Positions 26,120-34,846 of a stretch of 64,000 nt of DNA are shown here, in pieces. The position numbers and the translations under genes were made by a program. Below the pieces are notes generated by a model. The model saw only the letters and a list, made by a program, of their open reading frames with translations. It did not search any database and was not told the DNA's origin. The first letter of the stretch is position 1. Every line of letters starts with the position of its first letter. This DNA is from CAYVMD01 sp964452465 (GTDB taxonomy: Bacteria; Armatimonadota; JACIXR01), in the NCBI GenBank assembly GCA_964452465.1, contig CAYVMD010000004.1, positions 19,026-83,025 of the forward strand, in the 5' to 3' direction.

Positions 26120-29100
26120 TGTGGGATACCTTTTATGTAATCTATGGAGAAAAGGGCACCGGGAGCACCGTTGGTGGGGTCCAGACGAATGGCGGTGATC
26201 TTCTTCCCCTTCCACATGGGATGCTGGTCCAACTCCACCCTGTACTCGTGGAACTCTCCATCGGATATGATGGGAAAGACCACCACCTTGTCCTCGGCAA
26301 AGTGGGGCGAATCCTGGGTTGTCCAATAGAATTGGGCGTTATCGCCACCCGTGGTCCTCATCCTTATCACTATCGCTTTCCATCCGCTTCCGTTGAGATC
26401 CATCCCCAATCTAATCATATAGGGATCGGGACCGCTAGCCTTCCCCTCCAAGTAGCCATCCCTCACCTGTAGATCGATGATATCGTTGGCGCTCGTCCAT
26501 CCTTCCTCGTCCCTTTGAAACTCGAAGTTTAGATCCCTCTTCACGACAGGAAGGAGGCTCGGCTTCCTCGACTCGATCCCCTCTATCTCTATTCTTTGCC
26601 ATCCTCCTGCCTGGAGGCGAATCCCCAGGAGATAAAGGCTCTCATCATAGTCCCACTTCTCCTCTTTTCCGTTCACCTTCACCGATTTGGGAGGGGAGGT
26701 CCTCGCTATAACCACCCAGCCGGGTTCCCCTTGGGGCAGGGCTATCTCGAAGGAGAGCTTCCCTCCCCTCAAGGAAGCATTCCTGATCCTCCCTCTATAG
26801 TTTATCAGGAAATCCCCCACCTTGGTTGTGGCAGGCTCGCTATCCCTGCCCAGCAGTTTATATACATTCTTCAGGATCATCATGGGGGAGAAAACCCAAG
26901 CCGCCTTATCGCCCTTGATAGCGCCTATGCTGTCGGGCCAGAGAGCAACATTCTCTCCCTCTTCATCCTGCTGGTACATGGCGCTACGAGCGATTCCCTC
27001 AGCGATCTTCCTCCAAGGGAAGGATTGATCGTAATCCGCCAACTTCAGGAGGGCATAGGCGTAGCGAAGACCGTTCCATTGCACCGGTCTTCCGAACCAG
27101 GAAGCCTCGAACCAACTCGCTCCAAAGACGGGGATGGAAGCATAGCGCATGAAGGGGAACTTCTTCTCGTTCCACATGTAGATGAAGGGCAATCCTCGCC
27201 GTGCCCATTTCTTCGCTTCTTCTAAATATTCCTTATTGCCGGTTATCCTATAGCCCTCGATATAGGCATCCATTGCATCGGAAGCAGCGAGGACATCGGG
27301 AGTGTGGACGGGCACCTCCCAAACCTGAGCAGCACGAGGCACTCGGAACCTCTTCATGAACTCTAAAGCCTTCAACCCTCGGGGAAGGAGGGATTCGTCC
27401 CCCGTCATCCTTACATATCTAAGGACTTGCCATGTATTGTAGGCACAGGTTCCCACCTCCGCCGCATTGTGGGGTCCAAGGAGCCGATAATCCATCCCCT
27501 CGAAGACCCCGCTTCCCATTCGCTCCGCATAGAAACGCCAAGAACCATCCTCCCACTGACTACCCAAAGTTGATACAGCCTGCATGCCCACGCCCTTAAG
27601 GGCGCGCAAGGGAAGATCATGAGTAAAGCCGAGATCATCGCCTGCTATCTCCACCCCATACTTGCTCGTCATCAAATCCAGCATAGCCTTGCACTCCGCC
27701 CTCACCTTCTGAGAAGGGGCAAGAAGGGAACCCTGATAGAGATCGTAGAGAAAACTGGAGGGTCTACCCTTCCCGGAGAGCAGGGGTCCCGCCCCCTTGG
27801 TGGTCCACCACTGTTCCTCCTCCGGCACCCAGAGGGATTTGAGATACGCCTGCATGCTGAACTCTATCTCCTTGAGGTAATCACCTCGAGGGATGGGAGC
27901 AGGCTCGGGCACCTCGAAGAGAGCGAACCACTTGTCCATTGCGGAGAGGGCATCCTCCGCCTTACCGCTCGCATAGATGAAGGCAACCAGGGAGAGGGTC
28001 TTGCCTTTCCCAAGCGGGTAGGGCTCGCTCGCTATCCTCTCGTTCTCCTTAACCCATTGGGGAACGGAGGGGAGGAATAGCCCCATTAAATGATTGTTCC
28101 TCTCCTCGAACCAATTGGGGGAAGCGAAGATGGCGGAGGGGCGGTCGTTTCTTCCGTCCCACTTCTGATAAACATCCCAAAGTAGCCCAAGGCAGTTGTG
28201 GTTCCTATAGACGCTCATCAAGGGAATGGTGATCTTGTTGGGGTGAGGAACATACCTTATCCTATCGGGATGTCCTTCGGCTATGTCCAGGGAACTGGAG
28301 GATCTCTCGTCGTCCACCAACCACTCAAGCCCAGGGAATAAAGCCTCCTCCTTGCTCTCCCCAAAGGAGCCCTCCCCAGCGTAGAGGATGGGTCCTTCGA
28401 ATAAGAGAAGGGGACGCTCCTTATCGCAGGAGAGGGAGTATTCCGTCCTTATCACATCCTCCCCCCTCTTGAGGGAGAACCTCACCCGAAGGGACCATTT
28501 GCCTCCCTCTTCATCCTTAATTTCCCTGGAGAAGAGGAGGGAAGCCTCGTTCTTATCGAGCGCCGCTTTGGGAGCTGGTGCATAGATGACCTCTTCTTTA
28601 TTTTCTCCCCTCAGGGAATAAGCGATGCGGGAGAGATAGGGCAGCTTGCCCAAACTCTCCCATTTCCCTCCCTTTCTCACCATTATCTCCCCTACGCCAT
28701 AACCAAAGGAGGAGGGNNNNNNNNNNTCGTTGCCGAGGATAGCAACGCCGTCCTTTAGGTAAGCGCTGAGGGTGGTGGGATATGCCACCTTCCTCGCCTT
28801 GCCGCAGATTATCAAACTTGCCTCCTTAACCGCCTTCAAATCCCCGCCCCACACCTCTACCTGCACCCTCGCCTGAGGGGCTTCCTGAAGGGGAATTATC
28901 CTCCAGGTTAGCTCCCCTTTGCTCTGGGGAGCCACCCCCTTCAGGCTCTTCTCCGCCTCATCCCTCAACTCCATACCAGAGGGAAGGGAAATGCGAGATA
29001 TTATCTCCTCGGAGAAGGCGTTCCCCTCGTTGGAGACGATCAAGCGAAGGACATCTTCCTTCCCCACGGAGGCTATGAATTCCTGGGGCTTGAATTCCAC

Positions 29101-29994
29101 CCGCAACTGAGGGGAGAGCTCCAGCCTGCCCTCCGCCTCCCAATTAGCGCTCCTCGCAACCACCCCTATCTCGTCCTTCCTATCCCTCCTTCCCCTTATT
29201 TTCCAGGAGACCTCCCGCGTTTCCTTCCTTTCCATAGCAGCCAATTCCTGAGTAGGAGGACCTTCGAGGGAAAGGTAGGAGGGAAGGGAGAGACTTAGGT
29301 TCACATCTCCCCCTTCGTCTCCCTTATTGCTCACCCGAATCTTCAATATACCTTCCTCCCCTTCTCTGCCCTTTACCTCCTCGAGGGAAACCTTGTCTAT
29401 GACCGGGACAACCCCCGCTTTCTCTGTGTAGGAGACATCGTCTATTAGCCATTCACCTACCCCTCCCCAGATGCGGGGAGCGAGCATGACCCATTTCACC
29501 TGAGGGGCGTTACCGAAATCGTATACCACTACCCCTTGGTGCCATTTTCCATCCCCGATGTGGCTCGCCGGCACCCGATATTCCTGACGAGGGAGCCCGG
29601 TATCCTCCAAAGGCTTGGCGGACATGGGTATGACATAGAAGACGAAGGCGGTGCTTTTCTCTCCACTCACAACCTTATACCAGAAGGAGATGGCACCCTT
29701 CTTCTCCGCCAACATGTCGCCTTGCTCCCCGCTGAAGGGACGCCAATCCCGATTGAGCCCGGTCTCCTCTGCGGGCTCATTCTTCACTCGGCAGAGCCTA
29801 AGGGAATACTTCCCCGAATGGGCATCAGTGGAGATGCCTATTTCGCTCGTAGGAGGACCGCCCACGGGGGACCAGCGAAGGGGGAAGCCCTTGGGATCCA
29901 GCTCCTCAAATCCACCATTAGTTACGGGATTCTGGGCGTTCAAAATGGAAGTGAGGCAGAATAGAAGACATACCAAAGCGAACACCCCTTTCAT
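26116..29994 (-). CDS. Secreted multidomain glycan-active protein (contains assembly gap)
   Basis: About 1292 residues from ATG 29994, which has AAAGGAGGGTG upstream. Residues 1-20 are a signal peptide. About 24-190 is a CBM4/9-like module (NPVTNGGFEE, HSGKYSLRL). About 195-420 looks like CARDB/NEW3-type sandwiches (KIRVSNKGDEGGDVNLSLSLP). From about 700 to 1080 helical hairpins (YADQSFPWRKIAEGIARSA, RVPRAAQVWEVPVHTPDVLAASDAMDAYIEGYRITGNKEYL) suggest an (alpha/alpha)6 domain, and the last 140 residues form another galactose-binding-like module. Ten N at 28717-28726 interrupt it; the frame is the same on both sides. First gene of a coupled three-gene operon. Enzymatic specificity not recognised. 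Confidence 0.7.
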   Translation of the reverse strand: MKGVFALVCLLFCLTSILNAQNPVTNGGFEELDPKGFPLRWSPVGGPPTSEIGISTDAHSGKYSLRLCRVKNEPAEETGLNRDWRPFSGEQGDMLAEKKGAISFWYKVVSGEKSTAFVFYVIPMSAKPLEDTGLPRQEYRVPASHIGDGKWHQGVVVYDFGNAPQVKWVMLAPRIWGGVGEWLIDDVSYTEKAGVVPVIDKVSLEEVKGREGEEGILKIRVSNKGDEGGDVNLSLSLPSYLSLEGPPTQELAAMERKETREVSWKIRGRRDRKDEIGVVARSANWEAEGRLELSPQLRVEFKPQEFIASVGKEDVLRLIVSNEGNAFSEEIISRISLPSGMELRDEAEKSLKGVAPQSKGELTWRIIPLQEAPQARVQVEVWGGDLKAVKEASLIICGKARKVAYPTTLSAYLKDGVAILGNXXXXPSSFGYGVGEIMVRKGGKWESLGKLPYLSRIAYSLRGENKEEVIYAPAPKAALDKNEASLLFSREIKDEEGGKWSLRVRFSLKRGEDVIRTEYSLSCDKERPLLLFEGPILYAGEGSFGESKEEALFPGLEWLVDDERSSSSLDIAEGHPDRIRYVPHPNKITIPLMSVYRNHNCLGLLWDVYQKWDGRNDRPSAIFASPNWFEERNNHLMGLFLPSVPQWVKENERIASEPYPLGKGKTLSLVAFIYASGKAEDALSAMDKWFALFEVPEPAPIPRGDYLKEIEFSMQAYLKSLWVPEEEQWWTTKGAGPLLSGKGRPSSFLYDLYQGSLLAPSQKVRAECKAMLDLMTSKYGVEIAGDDLGFTHDLPLRALKGVGMQAVSTLGSQWEDGSWRFYAERMGSGVFEGMDYRLLGPHNAAEVGTCAYNTWQVLRYVRMTGDESLLPRGLKALEFMKRFRVPRAAQVWEVPVHTPDVLAASDAMDAYIEGYRITGNKEYLEEAKKWARRGLPFIYMWNEKKFPFMRYASIPVFGASWFEASWFGRPVQWNGLRYAYALLKLADYDQSFPWRKIAEGIARSAMYQQDEEGENVALWPDSIGAIKGDKAAWVFSPMMILKNVYKLLGRDSEPATTKVGDFLINYRGRIRNASLRGGKLSFEIALPQGEPGWVVIARTSPPKSVKVNGKEEKWDYDESLYLLGIRLQAGGWQRIEIEGIESRKPSLLPVVKRDLNFEFQRDEEGWTSANDIIDLQVRDGYLEGKASGPDPYMIRLGMDLNGSGWKAIVIRMRTTGGDNAQFYWTTQDSPHFAEDKVVVFPIISDGEFHEYRVELDQHPMWKGKKITAIRLDPTNGAPGALFSIDYIKGIPQ
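28717..28726. other. Assembly gap (10 N)
   Basis: Ten unresolved bases inside the coding sequence of the 26116-29994 gene. Ten N often stands for a scaffold join of unknown size, so residues may be missing near position 424 of that protein, although the frame continues. Confidence 0.95.
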
Positions 29995-30053
29995 GCCAAA
30001 CACCCTCCTTTTATTAGGATTTATCGCTTTAACCCTATAATTCAAGGCAGGAT

Positions 30054-30091
30054 ATTTTAAGGCAAAAGGGATCTTTAAAGCAAGAAAGATC
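30054..30091 (-). promoter_or_regulatory. Putative promoter of the 29994-21525 operon with inverted repeat
   Basis: On the minus strand TTGCTT (30083-30078), 18 bases, TAAAAT (30059-30054), about 60 bases before the ATG. A 7-bp inverted repeat GATCTTT-N8-AAAGATC (30070-30091) covers the -35 box and could be an operator. No regulator gene lies in the cluster. Confidence 0.4.
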
Positions 30092-30212
30092 TCCTTCCCA
30101 CCAAACCCTCGCGTCCTCCTCCATCGAACTGCTTTAGCGGATCGGGATCGGCAAGGTTTTGGAGGATTGGGAGTTACCCGTTAGGTTGGAACGCGTTGGG
30201 AATGAAACAGCT

Positions 30213-31268
30213 TTATGTGCCCTTTTCGCGCAAGTATAAGAACATCTCGGCAGAGTGCCAACTATGTGGGCGCGCCACTCGATGACACATATCGTCATCG
30301 GCAATAACACTCGCCTTTGCCAATGCCTTAAGCCTCCAGTATTCCGCCTGACTGGCTTGCGCCTCCCAGGTCAGGGGGGACGAGAGTTCATCCAACGCTT
30401 CCGGGGGCGATTCGCCATAGAAATGCGCCTCTGCCCACCCAAGGTAGGGATAAAGAGCTTTGGTGCGGGTGGGGAACCGTTCGCAAGGGACATGGTGCTC
30501 CCGAAAGTCCATCCAGAAGAGGGCGCTGTAAGCATCGGGCACAGCCGGGATAGCGAAGGGGTCATCCAGACCCAATGCCCGCAAGCCGAACTTCAGCCAC
30601 TTCGTTTGGTAAACAGGATGCTCGGTAAAATCCGTCAACCCGACGATATAATCACCTTTGCGGAACTTGGAGATAGCTTTGAGCGCTTGAACTACGATCG
30701 GGTGCTCCTTTGCGTTAAACAGCCCGAGCATGTAAAGCACTTGTCCGATATTGTCGGGTTCTTCGCAACCATTGTTGCCATCGAACACCTTATGCAAGCC
30801 CATGACCCAAGGCTCAACGAGGTGCAGGTTGTCCGTTTGCGCAAGGACCATCAGCACCATCGCGGAATCGCGATACCAGGGACGGGGATAAACCCAAAGG
30901 TTGGGCACGGGACCGAAAGGGGTGATGTTCACCAGGAGTTCCCCATGCAACGCACGTAGCCACTCCGCAAACGGATGCCCATCGAAACGAGGCAAGTTCA
31001 CTCGCTCGCCAGCGGTCAATTGCTCCACGCTTTCGTTTTCCCGTAGCCAAACACCATCTTGGTTTTCGAAAATAGCGACCTCGTTGCCTGCAATGTCAAC
31101 GAGGTCCACGCGATACTCGGACGGTTCAATGCACTCCGACTCCACTTGCCATCGGCGAACAGTTTCCAGCGTCCAAGCATCCAACAACCGTCCTCCCCCT
31201 ACATAGACGAATTTGCGCCTTTTGGCGCCCATGCCAAAAAGCAAAAACCGTCTCGAACGCAAACGCAT
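30213..31268 (-). CDS. Six-hairpin-like protein of atypical codon use
   Basis: 351 residues from ATG 31268 (an AGGGGG element lies 10 bases upstream; ATG-equivalent at 31316 would add 16 residues). After a basic N-terminus with KFVYVGGGRLLDAWTLETV, the middle has helical-hairpin features of glycosidase-like six-hairpin proteins: NLWVYPRPWYRDSAMVLMVLAQTDNL, FDGNNGCEEPDNIGQVLYMLG, DAYSALFWMDFREH. No signal peptide or catalytic assignment. Codon use differs from all neighbours: CGN arginines and pyrimidine-rich codons instead of the AGG/GGA-rich style, suggesting recent acquisition. Function not recognised. Confidence 0.75.
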   Translation of the reverse strand: MRLRSRRFLLFGMGAKRRKFVYVGGGRLLDAWTLETVRRWQVESECIEPSEYRVDLVDIAGNEVAIFENQDGVWLRENESVEQLTAGERVNLPRFDGHPFAEWLRALHGELLVNITPFGPVPNLWVYPRPWYRDSAMVLMVLAQTDNLHLVEPWVMGLHKVFDGNNGCEEPDNIGQVLYMLGLFNAKEHPIVVQALKAISKFRKGDYIVGLTDFTEHPVYQTKWLKFGLRALGLDDPFAIPAVPDAYSALFWMDFREHHVPCERFPTRTKALYPYLGWAEAHFYGESPPEALDELSSPLTWEAQASQAEYWRLKALAKASVIADDDMCHRVARPHSWHSAEMFLYLREKGT

Positions 31269-31364
31269 TGCCAATGTCCCCCTAATCCTCTTCCATTCTA
31301 AGCCTTCCCAGGTCATTATTCAAAGCGAGGAGGACTGCGAAACAAGGGAAGAGTTCCTTCCCCT

Positions 31365-33632
31365 TCACTTTAATTCCACAATGGTGGCGCCGTAACTGCC
31401 CTCCCAAACCTCCCCCGTTCGGAGAGATTTCACCAAGGGGTGATCCTTTAGATAATCCCATATCGCCCTCCTCAATGTCCCTGTTCCCTTTCCATGGATC
31501 ACTCTTATCCTCTCCACTCCCTCCAAATAAGCCTTGTCCAGCACCTTCTCCAACTCGAACAAAGCATCCTCCACCCTCATTCCCCTCAAGTTAACCTCCC
31601 TCATCACGGGGCTCCTCACCTGGGTTGGAGGGGGAGTAGGTGCAACCGTTTCCACCTCCTCCTTGGGGAGAGGTCTCACTTCATCGAGGGGCACCTGCAA
31701 CTTCTTTCCCTCCACCTCCACGACCACCGCATCCTCCCTTACTTCCCTCACCACTCCTTCCTTCCTCAGGGTAGTTATCGCCACCCTATCCCCTTCCTTC
31801 ACCTTCACCCTCGGCTGCAACCTCTCCAAAAGCTCCCTCCATTCCCTCCTCCCCGCCTTCCCCTTCCGAACCTCCCTCGCCTTCTCCTCCACCTCGTGGA
31901 GCAGAGCCCTCGCCTTTGCCCTTGCCTCTTCCAATATCCGCTCCTCCTCTTCCTCCAACCTCTTCAATCTCTCCTCGTATTCCTCCTTCAATCTGCTCAA
32001 TTCCTCTCTCTCCGCCTCCAGCCTCCTTCGTTCCTCCTCCCATTTCTCCACCTCCTCTTTTATCCTTCCCAGGATCCCTCCATATGGCTCCCTTTCTCCC
32101 AAATACATCTCCGCCCTTCCACTTATCTCCTCCCCCAATCCCAATCTCCGCGCCACCTCTATAGCATGGCTACTACCTGCCACCCCCATGATCAACCTAA
32201 AGGTGGGGCGTAGGGTGACGGGATCGAATTCGAAGGAAGCATTTTTTATATAGGGGTATATATAGGGCAGGAGCTTCAACTCCCCGAAGTGGGTGGCCAC
32301 GAGGAGCTTGATATGGGGCTGAGAGGCGAGCTCCTCCACTATGGCCCGAGCGAGGGCGGATCCCTCCGCGGGGTCGGTCCCAGCGCCCAACTCGTCCAAT
32401 AGAACGAGGCTTTTGCCTTTTATGTTCCTCAATATGTTTATCACCTGGGTGATGTGGGAAGAAAAGGTGGAGAGATTCTGCTCTATGCTCTGCTCTTCCC
32501 CTATGTCCGCGAGGAGGGATTGGAAGATGGGAAGGGTGGTGCCCTCCGAGGCGGGGATGAATAGACCTGCCTGCCCCATGAAGACGAAGAGCCCCACCAT
32601 CTTCAAGGTCGTGGTCTTCCCTCCCGTGTTGGGACCGGTTATTATGAGGACCCGCTCATCCCTCCCCATCTCCAAGCTCACGGGCACTGCGATGCTCGCC
32701 GGCAAAAAGGGATGACGCCCCTTGGAGATGCTAAGGACGCCCTCTTCGTCGAAAACAGGCTCAACCGCATTCTGTTGAAGGGCGAGCAAACCCTTTGCGA
32801 GGCAGAAATCCAAAAGCCCAAGCGCCTCTCTCGTCCTCCTCAATCCATCCCTTCTTTCCCTCACTTTTCCACTTAGTTGCCGTAGGATCCTCGTCCTCTC
32901 TTCTTCCTCCTTCTTTTCCCACTCCCTCAAGCGATTCCCATCCTCCACTATGATGAGGGGCTCTATAAAAAGCGTAGCCCCACTGGCGGAGGTGGAATGG
33001 ACAATCCCCTCTATCCTTCCCCTATATTCGCTTCTCACGGGAAGGCAGAATCTCCCCTCCCGCAGAGTTATCAATGGCTCTCGCAGGCACCTCAATATGG
33101 CGGGATCACTTATCATCTCCCCCAATTTGCCCTGTATCGTTGCCCTTATCCTCCTTATGTTCTCCCGGATCTCCCTCATTCTCTCGCTCGCTCCGTCCTT
33201 TATGAACCCCTCCTCATCCACGCTCCTCTCGATCGCCTCCAGCAGATGGTCAAAATCCCCTATCCTCCTGGCATAGGAGGATAGGAGTGGAACCTTTTCC
33301 CTGTTAGAGAGGAAGAACTCCTTCACCTCGGCGCTTATACGGATGAAATCCCTTATCGCTAAAATATCCCTTTCATCGAGCATGCCTCCCTTCTCCGCCC
33401 TCTCCAGCCTTTCCTCTATATCCTCCGTCTCCCTCAAGGAGGGAGCCAACCTGATGGCTTCCAGTGCCTCCCTTGTTTCCCTTAGCCCCCTTCTTATCCT
33501 CACCACATCCGAGGAAGCCTCCAAAGCCCTCGCCTTCTCCCTTCCCATGGGGGTGAGGCAGAGCTTTTCTAAGGAGGTTTTTATCTTCCCTATCTCCAGC
33601 GCCCGATAGCTTCTTTCATCTATATTTAGCAT
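31365..33632 (-). CDS. mutS2: Endonuclease MutS2
   Basis: 755 residues. Order of parts: core/clamp helices (1-290), ATPase with Walker A GPNTGGKTTT near residue 328, LAD(I)GEEQS and LLDELGAGTDP motifs, long charged coiled coil (about 500-600), KOW-like basic segment, and a C-terminal Smr nuclease domain (VNLRGMRVEDALFELEKVLD, IRVIHGKGTGTLR). This is the complete MutS2 architecture, involved in suppressing recombination or rescuing collided ribosomes in characterised species. ATG 33632 follows the ROK kinase stop by one base, so it is translationally coupled to that gene. Confidence 0.95.
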   Translation of the reverse strand: MLNIDERSYRALEIGKIKTSLEKLCLTPMGREKARALEASSDVVRIRRGLRETREALEAIRLAPSLRETEDIEERLERAEKGGMLDERDILAIRDFIRISAEVKEFFLSNREKVPLLSSYARRIGDFDHLLEAIERSVDEEGFIKDGASERMREIRENIRRIRATIQGKLGEMISDPAILRCLREPLITLREGRFCLPVRSEYRGRIEGIVHSTSASGATLFIEPLIIVEDGNRLREWEKKEEEERTRILRQLSGKVRERRDGLRRTREALGLLDFCLAKGLLALQQNAVEPVFDEEGVLSISKGRHPFLPASIAVPVSLEMGRDERVLIITGPNTGGKTTTLKMVGLFVFMGQAGLFIPASEGTTLPIFQSLLADIGEEQSIEQNLSTFSSHITQVINILRNIKGKSLVLLDELGAGTDPAEGSALARAIVEELASQPHIKLLVATHFGELKLLPYIYPYIKNASFEFDPVTLRPTFRLIMGVAGSSHAIEVARRLGLGEEISGRAEMYLGEREPYGGILGRIKEEVEKWEEERRRLEAEREELSRLKEEYEERLKRLEEEEERILEEARAKARALLHEVEEKAREVRKGKAGRREWRELLERLQPRVKVKEGDRVAITTLRKEGVVREVREDAVVVEVEGKKLQVPLDEVRPLPKEEVETVAPTPPPTQVRSPVMREVNLRGMRVEDALFELEKVLDKAYLEGVERIRVIHGKGTGTLRRAIWDYLKDHPLVKSLRTGEVWEGSYGATIVELK

Positions 33633-33633
33633 G

Positions 33634-34602
33634 CTAAAGGGTATCCAATTCACCCGCCAATCCCTGGAGCGCCACAGCGGAGGCTCCATAGAGCCCCACA
33701 TCGTCTCCCAATTGGGCGGGAAGTATTTCTACTATGCTTGCCAGTTGAGGAATAGCGCGCTCAAAGGCGGTGCGTCTTACCGGCTCCAGTAGAAGTTCGC
33801 CCGCACCGATGACTCCTCCTCCCAGGACGACTACCTTGGGATTGAGGATGTTGATTATATTCGCCACTCCCAGCCCGAGCCAAAATCCCGCCTCCTCGAA
33901 TACCCTTTTTGCTAATTCGTCCCCCTCCTTGGCGCATTCCGCAACGATCTTCGCCGTGACCTTCCCCAGATCCTCTCCTATCCTTTCCCAGATGAGGGAT
34001 TGGGGATGGGAAGGAAGTAGCTCCCTGGTTCTCCTTGCTATAGCGGTGCCCGAAGCAAGGGCTTCCAGGCATCCCCGCTTACCACACCCGCACAAAGGTC
34101 CCTCCGCCTGCAGTTTCTGATGTCCAAATTCGGCAGCGTTATCCCCCGCCCCATGGAATATATGTCCCTTTATCACACAGCCTCCTCCTATGCCCGTGGA
34201 GACGGTGAAATAGGCAACGACACTGGCGCCCCTGCCAGCTCCGAAGAGCGCTTCCCCCAGCGCTGCTGAATTGGCATCGTTATCTATGAAAGAGGGGGCA
34301 TGGAATTCCCTCTCGAAGATATCTCCGATGGGGATGTCGTCCCAGCCGGGCATATTGGGAGGGGAATTGATCGTCTTCCTCACCCTGCTTAGAGGACCGG
34401 GGACCGCCATGCCTATGCCATCTATCCGCTCCCATCCTGCCCTTTCCAATACCCTATGGGATGCCTCCAACAGCCTCTTTATAGTGTCCTGGGGACCCCT
34501 TTCCACCTCGGTCGGAAGAACCTCCTTGTGGAGGAGGTCACCCTCATAGGCACCTGCTCTCATGCGGGTGCCGCCGATATCTATCGCCAATATGCGAGGC
34601 AT
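33634..34602 (-). CDS. ROK family sugar kinase (glucokinase-like)
   Basis: 322 residues, cytoplasmic. Phosphate-binding N-terminus (ILAIDIGGTRMRAG), substrate region FIDNDANSAALGEA, the ROK glycine motif (TVSTGIGGGCVIKGHIFHGAGDNAAEFGHQ) and the zinc-binding CGCGKRGCLEA are all intact, so it should be an active ATP-dependent hexokinase rather than a repressor; no N-terminal HTH is present. AAAGGAGG lies 5 bases before the ATG. Likely phosphorylates glucose or a related sugar delivered by the nearby glycan systems. It is divergent from rpsB and coupled to mutS2. Confidence 0.93.
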   Translation of the reverse strand: MPRILAIDIGGTRMRAGAYEGDLLHKEVLPTEVERGPQDTIKRLLEASHRVLERAGWERIDGIGMAVPGPLSRVRKTINSPPNMPGWDDIPIGDIFEREFHAPSFIDNDANSAALGEALFGAGRGASVVAYFTVSTGIGGGCVIKGHIFHGAGDNAAEFGHQKLQAEGPLCGCGKRGCLEALASGTAIARRTRELLPSHPQSLIWERIGEDLGKVTAKIVAECAKEGDELAKRVFEEAGFWLGLGVANIINILNPKVVVLGGGVIGAGELLLEPVRRTAFERAIPQLASIVEILPAQLGDDVGLYGASAVALQGLAGELDTL

Positions 34603-34663
34603 GTTATCCTCCTTTCTCGTTAATTGCTATAGAAGATTATAAATCAAAGGCGAAGCGCAGTAT

Positions 34664-34699
34664 AATCCTTACCTCTTTTTGCCTTTAAAGAGGAGGATT
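34664..34699. promoter_or_regulatory. Stem-loop between ROK kinase and rpsB promoters
   Basis: CCTCTTT (34672-34678) pairs with AAAGAGG (34687-34693), extended by AATCC/GGATT across a small bulge. It lies just upstream of the rpsB -35 box in the divergent gap. Role unknown; may insulate the two promoters. Confidence 0.35.
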
Positions 34700-34712
34700 C
34701 CTTCCAAATAAT

Positions 34713-34740
34713 TTGACATTTCGCCTTAAATTCTTAAAAT
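34713..34740 (+). promoter_or_regulatory. Promoter of rpsB-tsf-pyrH-frr
   Basis: Perfect TTGACA (34713-34718), 16-base spacer, TAAAAT (34735-34740). Predicted start near 34747 gives a leader of about 100 bases. Confidence 0.7.
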
Positions 34741-34746
34741 TAAATG

Positions 34747-34846
34747 ATGTGAAAACACACTCTCCGGATTCCTTTGGGTGCCCCCCGCGGGTCTGGAAGG
34801 AAGATGAAGGAGAGGAGGAATTAACCCAAAAGGAGGTTGATATTCT
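34747..34846 (+). promoter_or_regulatory. Structured 5' leader of rpsB
   Basis: The leader contains TTCCTT (34769-34774) able to pair with AAGGAA (34797-34802) around a GC-rich segment with CCCGCGGG, followed by a purine-rich tract and AAAGGAGGTTG before the GTG start. A six-codon ATG frame lies at 34804-34824. Ribosomal S2 leaders are known sites of autoregulation in other bacteria, so this may be one. Structure not verified by comparison. Confidence 0.35.

Noticed and set aside
31494..32253. Leu/Pro/Ser-rich plus-strand frames of about 240 codons.
   Set aside because: Mirror image of the Glu/Arg-rich coiled coil of MutS2.
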